Counted from the first letter of the stretch, positions 1-11,619 are shown. The stretch is 64,000 nt of DNA from Eucommia ulmoides (GCA_016647705.1 CM028335.1:36128712-36192711); one strand, 5' to 3'. Translations and numbers: made by a program. The notes: a model not told the origin generated them from the letters alone.

Positions 1-1076
1 CGGGGTGTGGTGTGAAAACGTTGGCCCTCGTACCTCTGAAATTCAGCATTTTCATTCCGGATCTAATATTACTCTTGGCGAATAGCGGTAGCATCGAGCT
101 GCAGAGCCTGAAGCTGCTCCCCCTTATAAACCTTCTATTGGTGAAGGCTCTCCAATGTGATTTTCTAGCAGACGGGAACATCTGTACCTTGGGCCTCAAC
201 TGATGTTACTTCTTCTTTATCTGACCAATCTTTTTGTTCACCTGACCCCTAAACCTCGTCATTCTAGATTTTTCTCATTGTCGCAAGATCCATAGGTCTC
301 ATGGGGAGGCATAAGCTATCACTCGAGCTAACCAGACCCGCTTTCATGAAAAATGCGGTGAGAAGAGATGGGAAGGACAGGCCAATTTTTGTGTTCCGAA
401 TTACATACTGAATAACCGAATTGATAAGGAACCCAACGTTCAACAGCTTGCCCGTCTCAGTAACGTATAGTGTCAAAGCTCTGTCTTTGGTGACGTCGAA
501 GAAATGAGATGTCGGATGGAGGCTAGTGCATATGAAATGGAACCAAATCTTCGGAAATTGGTACAGGTACTTGGATGGAAAAATGGTGAGACCTGACCCT
601 GTATGCAACCATTGAACATTATTGAAACAGAGGATCCGGATGACCATTTGTAGGTCTTTTTTCTCCGCTTCTTTATCCGAGTCCTTTTCCCGTTCCGGAG
701 GAACCAACCCTAGTAGCTATTTTATCGTGTCCGAATCAAACTTCATTGGATGAGTCCGGACCTTGGTTCGGTGGTTCTAGGCTTCGACACAATTTGCGTA
801 GAATTCCCAGACCAAAGCTATGTCACTTGGGGCTAGTCGTTGGCACAATCGTTGCCAACCTCGCTCCCTTATCACATTAGCAATCTTCACCGGAAGTTGA
901 TCCTATTCTTTAAAGTCGCACTTCTGAATACAAGAAAACCTGTGTTCAAACCGATTAAAATGTTGCTCCGCTCGTTCCGAAACAAATCACCTTGAGTCAA
1001 AATCCAAGCCGGGGTCAACGGATCTTGAACCAGATCTCTCACCCCTTGGACATTTGGTAGCGGCTCTCTTCGGCAT
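1..1076 (-). pseudogene. Broken plant transposon ORF, Transposase_32-like
   Basis: A minus-strand reading frame starts at an ATG at 1074-1076 and can be followed to the window edge, broken by several in-frame stops. The longest open piece is 264-707 (147 aa). The conserved parts resemble the 'putative plant transposon protein' domain (PF20167, Transposase_32): an upstream GW..L block, then WEFYAN, then in the open piece WFHFICTSL and a long hydrophobic stretch around LYVTETGKLLNVGFLINSVI. This domain is commonly found in or beside plant Gypsy elements and its biochemical role is not established. The tail (1-263) looks polar and charged. The assignment rests on motif memory without a profile search; the pseudogene status is seen directly from the stops. 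Confidence 0.6.
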
Positions 1077-1560
1077 GGTTCCTATCAAATCAACACACAA
1101 AAATTGGCCACCAAATCACAATGGAACAACACAATTCACAAATCGATTCAAAACTTCAAGAACACCAAATATCCCCAATATACACACACCAATCACAAAA
1201 ATCTTGAATCAAACACACAAACCATCCCTAATAACTTGTTCTTCACCAAAATTCGACCTAATTCCACAATGACATGAAAATCGCCATAGGGGGTTCTGGG
1301 TTACACATGAACAATCCAAATTCAACCAATCTCCACATTAACTTGCAAATCACAAGTAGATTGCAAAACACACGAGTAATGTAGGTTCAAAACAACTTAT
1401 AAAATTTTGAGTGCCCAATGGATTAAAATCGGATGAAATCTCCCCTCGAAGCTCTAACCCTAGAATCTCAAATTTTGGGCTTGAAATTCGATTTTGGTGG
1501 GGATCTATGTTTTTTAATATTAATGGAAGAATTTGAGGTATTATATTGGTTTGGGAGGAA
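1077..1560. other. AT-rich leader or flank, no gene
   Basis: This is the 5' flank of the minus-strand ORF that starts at 1076. It is AT-rich with a few pyrimidine or purine runs, and I see no convincing ORF on either strand; the 72-aa plus-strand ORF at 1054-1272 is low-complexity. It may be the 5' leader of the transposon ORF. The boundary with the neighbouring Athila LTR remnant is approximate. Confidence 0.3.
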
Positions 1561-1790
1561 AATAATTGAGAGATTTCGGAGGCTAGTTTTTTTTTTTAAT
1601 GACGACTAAATGAAACGACGCCCATCTTATCTGAACAGGGGCGCCATCGCAAAATAGTTTCTACAATATGGGTGCTGCAATGGTGAGTTTCACCGCTGCA
1701 GTGGTGATAAGAATGCAAATTTTGTTTGTTTCTCTGCATTTTTCTCAAATAGGCCTACCGCCATTTTGCTTCCACTCCACTATTTCCTCG
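1561..1790 (-). repeat. Divergent Athila-type LTR U3 remnant
   Basis: The segment holds a 'caccgctgcagtggtg' palindrome and, a little further on, 'tctctgcattttt'. The same order is seen in the U3 of the better-preserved Athila-type LTR at 40775-42161 (palindromes, then 'tctctgcattttcaccgcc'). It lies at the downstream end of the minus-strand Athila pol, where the 3' LTR is expected. It is therefore probably a scrap of that 3' LTR. The rest of the LTR is missing, so the limits are soft. Confidence 0.4.
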
Positions 1791-1959
1791 CTTTCATGAT
1801 TGTAACACTACCCCAAAACATACTATATACCAAAAGTTGGCAAAAACCATACCCTCGGGTTGTATATCAAAAACAGTGCTTGATTTACCGTCCCTATCTG
1901 GACTTAGCAAATTTCCATATTAGTCGTCAAAGAGAGAGATACTCTTTACAATTCATTCT

Positions 1960-2894
1960 TCATTCCCATAATAGTGCTTGATCCTCTCCCTATTGACTCA
2001 AAAAATCCATCCATCATCACCTTCCAATTCGACTAAGCCGAATGGAAATACATGCTTGATTCGGAATAGTCTGAACCATCTGGACTTAAGTTTTCTAGGA
2101 AAGAGCCTCAACCGAGAATTAAAAAGTAGGACTTGTTGTCCCGGGATGAGCTCCCTCATGACTATGTTCTTATCATACTATTTTTTAATTTTGTCTTTGT
2201 ACAGCTTGGCGTTCTCATATGCTTCATTTCGAAATTCCTTGATCTCATTGGGTTAGAGGAGACGTTGTTTCCCCAAAGCATTGAGATCAAAGTTCAACTT
2301 CTTTATCACCCAATAGGCACGGTATTCTAATTCTACTATCAAATGACATGTTTTACCAAACACCGACCAATACGGTGATATTCTGATCGGTGTTTTAAAA
2401 GCCGTGTGGTATGCCCACATCACATCATCTAACTTCACTACCTAATCCTTATGAATTAAAATGAACCGTCTTTTCCAGAATTTGCTTTATCTCTCGATTG
2501 GACACTTTGGCTTGGCCATTTGTTTGGGGATGGTATGGAAGCGCTACCTTATGCTGTACTCTATACTTTTTTAGTAAAGTATTAAAAATTTTATTGCAAA
2601 ATTAGGTCCCTTTATCACTTATAATGACTTGAGGCATCCCGAACATTGTCATTATCTTCTCCTAAAGGAATTTTAGAACCACCTTGGCATCGTTGGTTGG
2701 CATTGCCATAGCTTCAACCCATTTGGACATGTAATCCACCACCAGTAAGATGTACTCCTAAACAAAGGACGACATAAACGACCCCATGAAGTCAATCTCC
2801 CAAACATCAAAAAGCTCCAACTCTAGAATAAAAGTCAGTGGTTGCTCATGCCGTCTTGAGATGTTGCCAACCCTCTGTCATCGATCACAGGTTT
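1960..2894 (-). pseudogene. Athila 1 integrase core and C-terminal domain
   Basis: Minus-strand fragments give an rve-type integrase core (WEIDFMG with the first Asp; IISDKGT with the second), then a PHPQTNGQ-like block followed by [14 protein letters not shown]. The catalytic Glu expected in the QVEVSN-type block is replaced by Lys (codon at 2506-2508). Further downstream are the open piece 2253-2438 ([15 protein letters not shown]) and a C-terminal region resembling LLFNSRLRLFPRKLKSRWSGPF. The domain would cut and join element DNA into the chromosome. With the Glu lost and several frameshifts and stops it cannot be functional. The family assignment is strong; exact ends are not. Confidence 0.75.
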
Positions 2895-3358
2895 TTACAA
2901 ACATATATGAATTACTAAATAATATCGGCTAGTAAAATCCTGATTGAAGTACCTTAGCGGCTTCTGTGTCGCTCCAAAATGCTTGCCACATGGTGATGAA
3001 TGACAATGGTATAGAATGCTTTCCATTTTCTCTTTTGGAACACATCTCTTGATGACTTGGTCAATGCATTTTTTAAACAACATCGATTCATCCCACATGT
3101 AATGCTTCGCATCGAATAGGAATTTCTTCCTTGGAACACTTGAATGGTCCGGTGGAAACACCTTGCAAGCTAGATAGTTGATGATATCCGCGAACCATGG
3201 AGATTTAGTTTTAAAATTGAGTAATTGCCCATCTGGGAATACTTCCGTGATAGAAGACTCACCACCAATATCTTCTTGCTCAAGCCATGATAGATGATCG
3301 GCAACCACATTTTCACTCCCCTTTTATCTCTAATTTCAGCATCAAATTCTTGGAGCAA
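2895..3358 (-). pseudogene. Athila 1 RNase H end and integrase zinc-finger region
   Basis: The minus-strand open piece 2895-3308 (137 aa) contains the linker VADHLSWLE, then PDGQLLNF, PWFADIINYLACKVFPPD and CHSSPCGKHFGATQ. This is the usual order in Athila polyproteins between the end of RNase H and the HHCC zinc finger at the integrase N terminus. A second frame (3170-3358) carries the preceding residues (FDAEIRDKRG), so a frameshift lies near 3300. The region is not functional as it stands. Confidence 0.75.
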
Positions 3359-5051
3359 TAGAATCCACTAGATTAGATGTGGCTTGGCATCTTTCTTTGC
3401 AAATAAGTACTGGATAGAGGCATGGTCCATATAGATGATCACTTTGGATCCTATAATGTAGGAACAAAACTTATCACACGCAAAGATCACCTCCAACATC
3501 TCTTTTCTCAGTGGTGGTGTAATTCTATTGAGTGTCATTCAACGTCTTACTTGCATAGTAAATGGATTGGAAGATCTTCTCCTTGTATTGGCCTAAAACT
3601 ACTCCAACCACATAGTCGCTCGCATTACACATGATTTCAAAAGGCTCATTCCAATCCGATCGACTATAATTGGAGACGAGATCAACCTCTCATTCATAGC
3701 ATTGAATGCATCCACAGAAGAATCATCAAAATTGAATGGGGCCTCTTTTTCAAGTGAATGACATAACGGCTTCACCGTTTTAGAGAAATCCTTTATGAAA
3801 CACTGGTAGAAGCCGACATGGCTTAAGAAGCTTTAGACTCCCTTTACATTGATTGCAGGTGGAAGTTTCTCGATCGTCTTAATCTTTGCTCGGTCCATCT
3901 CAAGCCCCTTAGAAGAGACCCAATGGCCTAAGATGATTCTCTCCTTAACCATAAAATGACACTTTTCCTAATTGAGAACTAGATGTTTCTCTTCACAATG
4001 GTTGAGAACAAGTGACAAATTATATAGGCAATGGTCGAAGGATAAACCAAAGACCGAGAAGTCATCCATGAAAACTTCCATTATGTCCTCCACCATATCC
4101 TAAGACAGCCATCATACACTGTTGGAATGTTGTCGGAGCATTACAAAGACCAAACGGTATACAACGGTAAGCAAATGTTCCATACGGACATGTGGAAGTA
4201 GTCTTCTATTGGTCTTCCGGTGCAATGGCTATTTTATTGTAGCTTGAATAGTCATCAAGAAAGTAATAATGGTTATAATTGAAAAGATGATCTAGCATTT
4301 GATCAATGAATGGTAAAGGGAAATGATACTTCTAAGTGGCTTTGTTCAACTTTCTATAATCGATACACACTCTCCATCTAGTGATGGTTCGTGTAGGAAT
4401 TAGATCATTCCTCTTATTCTTCACCACTATCATTCCGCCTTTCTTGGGAACTACTTGCACCGGACTCACCCATTTACTATTTGATATAGCATATATAATT
4501 CCAACATTCAATAACTTCAACACCTCAGCTCGGACCACCTCCTTCATAATCGGATTTAGCCTTTTTCAGTCCTCAATGGAAGGCTTAAATGAGTCCTTCA
4601 GCAAGATCTTATGCATGCAAATTGTTGGTCTAGTTCCCTTAATGTTGGAAATAGACCATGTGAAAGTGGATTTATCCCATTTCAAGATACTTAGCAGCTT
4701 GTTTTCTTCCTCTTGAGTCAAGGATGATGAGATGATAACTGGACCAGTTGAATTCTCCGCTAAGAAAGTATACCAAAGGTGATTCGACAATCGCTTTAGA
4801 ATCAACCCACTATGAGGTGGATTTAAGGGTTTAGGTGGTCTAACTTCGTCGTCAAGGGCCTCCACTTGAACCAAATCCACTACGTCTTTAGGTACGACTT
4901 CCATAGATAGGACGTAGTCAACAACTCCCTCTTTCATAGTTGAGCCTTTTTCACAAAAATCTCCCATAGATAGGGAATTTATTATAGTATAATCCAATGG
5001 ATCCCAATTCAAATTTTCATGAAAGAATTCCCTAACGCACAAGTCAACCAC
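3359..5051 (-). pseudogene. Athila 1 reverse transcriptase / RNase H
   Basis: The pro-RT linker (4566-5051) is followed by the RT N terminus (4332-4547: LKLLNVGIIYAISNSKWVSP, VQVVPKKGG, WRVCIDYRKLNKAT). Further fragments reach the catalytic box, read as FMDD at 4061-4072 and so retaining both Asp residues. Past that box the frame is interrupted repeatedly and continues into RNase H. RT copies element RNA into cDNA inside cytoplasmic particles. The catalytic Asp pair is intact but the frame is broken in many places, so this is a pseudogene. Confidence 0.8.
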
Positions 5052-5057
5052 TTCAAC

Positions 5058-5906
5058 TCAATTGCATGTTGGGAAATCATCCAAAAATTTCATTAGGTTG
5101 AAAATATTGAATTTCACTTCATCCTTATTCACCCTCAACATCAAGTTCCCATTGTTAACGTCATTCAATGCCTTTCCCGTGAAAAGAAAAGGCCTCCCAA
5201 GAATGATATGAATCTCTCGATCCTCCTCCATTACCAATACAACAAAGTCCACTAGAAATATGAACTTGTCGACCTTTACCAACACATCTTCAATTATGCC
5301 ATTTGGATAAGTCAACGAGCGATTCGCCATTTGGAGGGAAATCGTAGGTGGCTTTGCATTACCAAGCCCCAAATTTTGGTAGATGGATGATGGCATTAGA
5401 TTGATGCTCGCTCCTAGATCAAAAAACGCCTTGTCAAAGTGAGATTTCACAATAGTGCATAGAATTGTGAAACTCCCGGGATCATTAAACGTTTGAGGCA
5501 GCATTCTTTGAAGTATCGTACTATATTCCTCCGTCATCTTGACCATCTCATATTCCTCCAACTTTTTCTTCTTTGTCATAATATCCTTCAAGAACTTCTC
5601 GTAATTGGACATTTGTTCCAAGGCATCCGCAAACGGTATATTGATATGAATTTTCTTGATGTCAAGAAATTTAGAAAATTGGGAATCCAACTTCTTATTA
5701 TGGAACCGTTGTGGATATGGTAACGATGTAGTGAGTATCGGTGGATTGTGCAGAAATGAGATTTTTCCTGGAATTACCCTTTGTGCTTCCTTCTTCTCTT
5801 CAACCAGTATGGATTCCTTTTTCTTCTCAAATTTCTTCTCAATTTTCTCTCTCTTTTTTCTCATCCTTTTCAACATTCTCCCTTGGCTCATCATTTTCAA
5901 CATCAA
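5058..5906 (-). CDS. Athila 1 aspartic protease region (open ORF)
   Basis: An uninterrupted 282-aa minus-strand ORF, the longest in the window. Residues 1-45 are very rich in Lys/Glu, a charged linker following gag. The protease signature DLGASINLMP spans residues 163-172, with the catalytic Asp at 163; DLGA rather than DSGA or DTGA is usual for the Athila lineage. The flap/IEDVLVKVDKFIF region follows, and ILGRPF lies at about 235-240. The enzyme would cut the Gag-Pol polyprotein. In the living element this was part of one long gag-pol frame, so the ATG at 5906 is only the first Met of the open stretch and overlaps gag fragments in another frame. It is unlikely to be expressed alone. Confidence 0.75.
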   Translation of the reverse strand: MMLKMMSQGRMLKRMRKKREKIEKKFEKKKESILVEEKKEAQRVIPGKISFLHNPPILTTSLPYPQRFHNKKLDSQFSKFLDIKKIHINIPFADALEQMSNYEKFLKDIMTKKKKLEEYEMVKMTEEYSTILQRMLPQTFNDPGSFTILCTIVKSHFDKAFFDLGASINLMPSSIYQNLGLGNAKPPTISLQMANRSLTYPNGIIEDVLVKVDKFIFLVDFVVLVMEEDREIHIILGRPFLFTGKALNDVNNGNLMLRVNKDEVKFNIFNLMKFLDDFPTCN

Positions 5907-7337
5907 TTTTCTCTCTCGGCTCTTCCTCTGTTGGCTTACTTGCTTCTACTTCCTTTCCGCTCCTCAAGGTAATTGCTTTGCATTCCCTCAGGTTAGTTTC
6001 CGTATTACTTGGAAACTTTCCCTTGGTTTGCTCTTTGGTAGCACTAGCAAGTTGACCAATTTGAGTTTCCAATGACTTCACAATTGCATTTGTATTGGTG
6101 CATATTGTCTCAATATTGTCTAGCCTCGTCTCATTCTTGTTGAGCCTGTTATGTGTTCTCGCATAATGGTTTGTGTTTCCTTCATGAATAAGCCAAGCAT
6201 GTCTTCCAACCGTGGCTTATGGATGTGAACCATATTTTGTTGCATTGGACGATTTTGTTGCATCGGTTGATATCCGTGAGATTGTGATACATATCCAGGA
6301 GGAGGTCGCAATGTATTCTGATTATTCGCACACGAAAAGTTCTCATGATTGCGAATATCGAGATGATAATGAGTCAGAATATTGTTGATGGGCCTAAAAG
6401 TATAGGCTCGGTTGTTGACAAAATGACACTCTTCAAACTCGCTATTCACTTTCGGTTCTGAACTACTTGCAATAGTTTCCATTTCTCAACTGGACGAAGG
6501 ATCTTTGGTAGAGAAGGCGACTAGTTGTTCTGTGAGATTAGAAACTTGGGCCGATAAGGTAGCAAAAGGATCGACCTCATGAATTGAGGCTACCTTTCAT
6601 CCCATATTCCTCTCATTAGGCTATTGGTAATTGTTAGCCGCCATTTCTTCCAAAAGTGCATTTGCTTTATCCGATATTTTTTATAACAACGATTCTCCCA
6701 GGGTGGCATCCACAATAGTTCAAGTCTGGACATCTAACCCATTGTAAAAGAGTTGGGTTTGAAACTCATCTTGGTACCTGTGTTGGGGGTACTTTTGCAA
6801 TACGTCCTTGAACCTTTCCCAAGCTTTGAATAGTAGCTCAAAATCCCATTGGCAAAATTGTGCTATTTTGCCTCTCAGCTGTGATGTCTTCGAAGGTTGA
6901 AAGAACTTGGTGAGGAACCTTTATGCTAGGTCCTCCCAAGAATTGATGCTCCCTAGTTGGACTGACTGAAACCAACCCCGAGCTCTATCTTGAAGTGAAA
7001 ATGGAAAGAACCTTAGTTGGATCACATCCTCTGCTACTCCCTTTATCTTCACTGTATCACAAATCTCCAAGAATGTAGTAAAGTGGATATTTGGATCTTC
7101 GTGAAGATTCCCACCATGTTGGTTTTGATGGACCGTGTTGATTAAGGTAGGTTTCAACTTGAAGTTATTTGCTTAGATCAGCGGCCTCCAAATCCATAAA
7201 TAATTATCAAACATCATGGGTCGCTAATAGTCCCAAAGGACCCACTATCGAACTTCCGGTTTCGGCCGTTGTTGCGGTAGTGCCTAATGAACCGGCGGTT
7301 GTTGTCGTGGTATATGATCATTACTTCCGTCGGCCAT
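5839..7337 (-). pseudogene. Athila 1 gag
   Basis: The likely start is the minus-strand ATG at 7335-7337 (MADGSNDH...), followed by stops. The open piece 6921-7157 matches the Retrotrans_gag family: LKPTLINTVHQNQHGG, then FLEICDTVKIKGVAEDVIQL, then RFFPFSLQDRARGWFQS. Fragments at 6483-6920 continue the fold (FLTKFFQPSKTSQLRG, LFYNGLD, ALLEEMAANNYQ). 6120-6482 holds a gag C-terminal region (FVNNRAYTFRP, HENFSCANN, RPPPGY), and 5839-6081 holds ETQIGQLAS. At least five in-frame stops or frameshifts are seen. Gag forms the particle and binds the element RNA. No zinc knuckle is evident. Confidence 0.75.
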
Positions 7338-7540
7338 CGCTTGAGTTCAGTTTCTTCTCTCTCTCCTTAATTTCCTCAATGTACGCTCAATCTCAGGATC
7401 AAGAGTTAAGAATTCCAGACTCTGCCTACATCGCATACACTGCCTGTGATCATAACAAATAAAAACAAAATAAAACAAAAAGAAGGTCAAGATTAATATT
7501 GCACTACTTGGTAGTAATATCTACCAAATCACTATTCAAA
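7338..7540 (-). other. Athila 1 5' leader between PBS and gag
   Basis: A short untranslated leader on the minus strand, A/C-rich on the plus strand near 7455-7490. No independent gene is seen. Confidence 0.45.
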
Positions 7541-7559
7541 GTCCTTGACAACGGTGCCA
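7541..7559 (-). promoter_or_regulatory. tRNA-Asp-like primer-binding site of Athila 1
   Basis: The minus strand reads TGGCACCGTTGTCAAGGAC. Plant tRNA-Asp elements typically have TGGCGCCGTTGCCGGGGA here, and 14 of 18 positions agree. It lies six bases inside the 5' LTR edge, as expected for a site that primes minus-strand cDNA synthesis. Confidence 0.7.
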
Positions 7560-7565
7560 AAAAAA

Positions 7566-8991
7566 TGTTCGCAATATTTTCACGCTTGATTTTTACTTCC
7601 AAGTGCATGAGGTCATGTTTTAATATAGTAGATCCTAAGATCAAGTGTCATCCATTGGGATTTGTTTTAGGATTGGTTAAGTATTACAGTTGACATAACT
7701 TAAATTTATCTAGATGTTTTAAGAATTGTTTTGTGATTGCTTAATCGAAAAACTAATTAAACCTAACTACTTTGGATTAATTCTATTAAAATGGATTACC
7801 TAGGGATTAATTTCGGTCACTAATACATGCTTGATTTTGTTTAGTTTACAATAATGGTGTTCAACCTATTCGATAATCTAGGTATCGTAAACTCGCTCAC
7901 TACCTCTCTCGAGTGTAAAGTGAGCGAATATGTATCTCGTATCAACACCGTTATCCCTGCCTAACGTCTAAATGAGTACATGAGTCTTGACCCAACCTCA
8001 CGGATTGCACACGTTCTAATAATCTCTCAAAATATTAGACCGTCGCGTTGTGTTTAACCCTAGTCTGAATCTGGGGTTACCTCTCCCGTATGTCAAATCC
8101 CGTATTCTCAAACCAACCATAACACCATAACAAGCATACCATTGATGTAATAAAATGGTAAACACAATCGAATATATATAAACAACCATTAACGAAACAT
8201 GTATTCAATAAAAAACATGCATATACATGAACTACATCAACCCCTAGATAATATCTATTTTTCCAACCATTATCACAACCAAATATACATTAAAACAAGA
8301 GAAATACTTCCTCATTCAAGACACAAAGTTTAAAAATAAAGAGGAAAACAAAGAGAGAATGGAAAATCTGAAGAGTGGAGTGTTCCACTTATGCCAAAAC
8401 CATTCCAAAATCGTTTTCTCTTCTTCTAAATGAGCTCTCCTTTTCTAGATCTGAACTATGGCTAATGAACAAGTGTCCAAACATGCCTAACGAAAGGTAG
8501 AAAGATAAGATATCAACTAAGGCTCAAAATATCCTAAAAATATCCATAAAAAAAATCAAAGACAACTGGTTAATTGATAGCTGCAGCAGTGGGCGTCATC
8601 ATTACAGCGATGGTTCATCAGTGGGCGTTCTGCCCTTGCATCACTACAGTGATGAGGGCCATCACTACAGTAGTGGTTGGGCAGAATGCTACTGATTCAT
8701 TCACCATTGTAGCAATGAAGGCCATTACTGCAGCGGTCAAGGGTCAATAGCCCTTAACGCTAGCGCTGCAACGGTGGGGCTTATCGCTACAGCGATGAGG
8801 CTGTAGTACTTGATCTTTGATCTTCTTCAACATTTTTTCACCGATTTCGTACTGATGTTCTTGATTATCAACCGGTTATGTCCCTACACTTGATTTACAT
8901 GAAAATGAATATAAACGCTTTAAAATATTACAAAAACACTTGAAAACTATCAAATTCGACTTGGAAATAGATAGGTATTTTCAACCTAGTA
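7566..8991 (-). repeat. Athila 1 5' LTR
   Basis: About 1.43 kb. On the minus strand it ends in GCGAACA just before the PBS. Its U5 shares the conserved block ('ctaatattttgagagattatt' region and 'taaacacaacgcgacgg') with the other Athila-type LTRs at 22067, 30245, 34294, 40775 and 60943. U3 carries an array of short palindromes of the form 'catcactacagtgatga' at about 8578-8815. The outer end, expected as TGATAGG, is mutated to TACTAGG. The conserved U5 hairpin seen in the other copies is missing here. Confidence 0.75.
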
Positions 8992-11619
8992 TTGGTTACC
9001 AAAGATCAGCTTAAACATAGTTCAGTGCTGTCATGTTTGAAAAGTTGGTATGGTTTTAGTTAAAAGCTGAGTTGGTTTTAGTTAAAATCTGGTTCGTTTT
9101 AGTTGAAAGTTGAGTTACTTTTTTAGTTAAAGTATGGTTTGTTATAGTTAATTTCTGTTGATTATTAGTTAGTTTTGGTTAAGAACAGCCTAAATCACAA
9201 CCTTAGTTAGCTGCTATTAACAATTGTTAGAGTTGTGAACAACCTGAATCGCAACCCTAATTAGGTTTATTATTAGTTGTTTTTAAGTTGTGAACAACCT
9301 GAATTACAACTTGATATGTGATTAAAATACTTTGATATTTGTCAAGAATACCTTAAACACACTCTGTTATTTTGGTTAGTTTAGTGTTAGTGTGTGATTT
9401 GTTTAGCTAAAAAGAAGAAACGAAATACGATGTTCTTGGGAGAAACGTAGAGACTATGCACAACTCATGATGTGATAGATATTTTGTTTGAATCCTCATA
9501 GGTTCTTAACATGTTCATGGATGATTTGATGTTCTTAAATGTTTTTTAATGTTCTTGAGATGCTTGGAATGGTTTTTGTATGATTTGACCCTAGTTTGGT
9601 TGTTATAGTTAAAATTAAGTGTTTGTTTCATGTTCTTGACGAAATTAGATGCTTGTTTGGTTGTTTTAATGTTTTTTTTTGTTGTGTCATGGGTTTTATG
9701 TGTTATGTACATGAAAGTAAAGTGTGTTATCTGCATGGTTAGTCTTCCTAAAGCTTTTACCACCTTTTTCTCCTTGATCTTATTGGATGTGGTTGATCGG
9801 TGGTCGTTGATTCCTCGAGTTCTTAGGCAATAACTCAAGAACACCCTACTTAGGTGTGTATTCATCCCTACGTTGCTAGTCTTCTTTCCTCCTTGCTCTT
9901 TTTGGTTCGGTGTTGATCGGTAGTCATCGATCATTCGAGTTCTTTATATAAGAATTTCATGAATACCTTCCAAGATCGAATTTTGGCAGAATAACGATGT
10001 GTTATTTGAAAAAAAAATCATGGGAGGCCTAGGACCTGAAAGTGTTGAGAGAGAAGCTTGGCTTTCAAGACTTGCAAAAATGAGAGAAGAGGCCCTGTAT
10101 TTATAGGCCTGGAGGCTTGCGCATTAGCCAATGCGCAGACTATTCCAGGTTGTTCCCTGGGGGATTGTTTGTCCTAGGGGTCTTATTGTTTGTCTTTGAT
10201 CTTGTTTTGCTTGGAACGAATTTTGAATGGAAGGTTGGATTCCCAAAGATTTGGTAGTCATTACCAAATATTTTCAAAGATTTGGCAATGATTGGCAATC
10301 ATCACGAATCATTGGCTCCCCTCAAATCAAATTCCTTGCACATGGGTGCATTTATGACTTGATGTTATGTATTTGGTTCGGTTTAGTGGCTAAGTTTTGG
10401 TTAGTTTCAGTATTTTAGTGTGGTCATCATAAATGCTCTCAAGGTGCATTGTATCTAGTCTTGAGGTACCGCTTTGAATTTAATGCTAGGTGATGATTCA
10501 TTTCTATGTGAGCACTCCTATGTCTTGGTTTGGATGGAATCGGGTTAACTTACCTTGTACTTGATGGTTGATTTCCATGTCTCCAGGTTACCCTTAGATA
10601 TTTTGGTGAAAATATCGATGTTCAATGTATCCACCCCTTCCATGTTATCCCTAAGACTTTAATATTTGATGGTATGAGTATTTAATGCATTTCTTATAGG
10701 CCACAAATTCATTTTAGTTTCAGTAATGGGTCATCATGATTTCAGGCTTTCGGTTGATTCTAAGATATTTTTCTTAAAATATCCAGATACATTGAGTGGT
10801 CTTGACATGTCATTCCAAGAATTTAATTTTAAATTTCATTCCAAGCATTTAATTCTAGATGATATGGGCATTCCATGCTCATTGAATGCTTTACTTAGGT
10901 GGTGAACCGAATCGGTTTAGTTTTGGTAACGGTTGGTTGTACACTAAGTGTCTTGGTTCCCTTCCTTAGCCATTTGATAGGAAACTTCTAGTAAGGTTCC
11001 TTGGTTATTATAAGGCTTCATTTTTAGTTAAATTATGTCTAGGCCCTTGATGCATTGGGCCTAGGGTGGTTTGTCAAGACTACTTGAATTTGGTATAAAT
11101 CCAAATCAAGCCCAACTCCTTAATCACCCTTGTGATTTAGGGCTAATCATGACCTTTCCAAGACTTCATTAAAGTCTATTTTATTGTTTCTTGGTAGTAT
11201 TTTATTTAATATGCATAAATTAAATGAATGTTTTTGGTGTAAAACCGACAAGATTCAGTGAAAGTAAATGCTTCAAAGCCGGGGTAGGTAACTGAATTAA
11301 TTGTTTCGAAATATCCTAAAATTTAAGGGTAGTGACTAATTTTTATCTGTATTAAGTATGATTTAATGAAAATCAAACTTTAATAAAGTCATTTTAGACC
11401 CCCTTAAATTATGAAAATTTTGAAGTTGACCCGAAACTTTTACTTGACTGTATTTTTTCAAATTTAACATTTTTGTGCCCTTATGTTTATGGGTATTTTT
11501 GTATTTTGTATAATGTGATCTCAGGTAGAAAATCGTTCCATTTAAACCCAAATTTAAATTTCATCTAAACTTGTAATTTATTTTACGCTGACTAGGTGGG
11601 ACAAAATACGATATCTACA
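8992..11619 (-). repeat. Tat/Ogre-like Gypsy LTR (3' LTR, truncated by Athila 1)
   Basis: On the minus strand it begins TGTAGATATCGTATTTTGTC at 11619 and is followed outside by a purine tract (PPT) on the internal side. It is similar along most of its length to 50010-53335. Shared landmarks are the 'gtgaacaacctgaatcacaac' repeats (9230-9310 and 50610-50740), the TATA segment, and the 'aaaccgacaagattca' block at about 11245. The expected inner U5 end is missing because Athila 1 occupies it. Assignment to the Tat lineage rests on LTR motifs and the tandem-repeat 3' region, not on coding sequence. Confidence 0.65.
10098..10105 (-). promoter_or_regulatory. TATA box in Tat-like LTR
   Basis: The minus strand reads TATAAATA in the context GGCCTATAAATACAGGGCC. 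The same box occurs at the matching place of the other minus-strand Tat LTR (51867-51874). It probably marks the U3/R promoter. Confidence 0.5.

Larger units (their letters stand above)
1561..8991 (-). mobile_element. Athila-type Ty3/Gypsy retrotransposon 1 (decayed, minus strand)
   Basis: Read on the minus strand the order is 5' LTR (7566-8991), tRNA-Asp-like PBS (7541-7559), gag, protease, RT, RNase H tail, integrase, then a scrap of 3' LTR. The gag-PR-RT-RNH-IN order, the protease motif DLGASINLMP and the linker VADHLSWLE are typical of the Athila/Calypso lineage of plant Gypsy elements. All domains except protease carry frameshifts or stops. The upper boundary abuts Tat-like LTR sequence, so the element appears to have inserted into an older Tat LTR. 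No TSD can be checked because the 3' end is lost. Confidence 0.85.

Noticed and set aside
5493-6075. Several plus-strand ORFs opposite the Athila protease
   Set aside because: They are antisense shadows of the gag/protease frame: Phe/Leu/Ser-rich with no domain.
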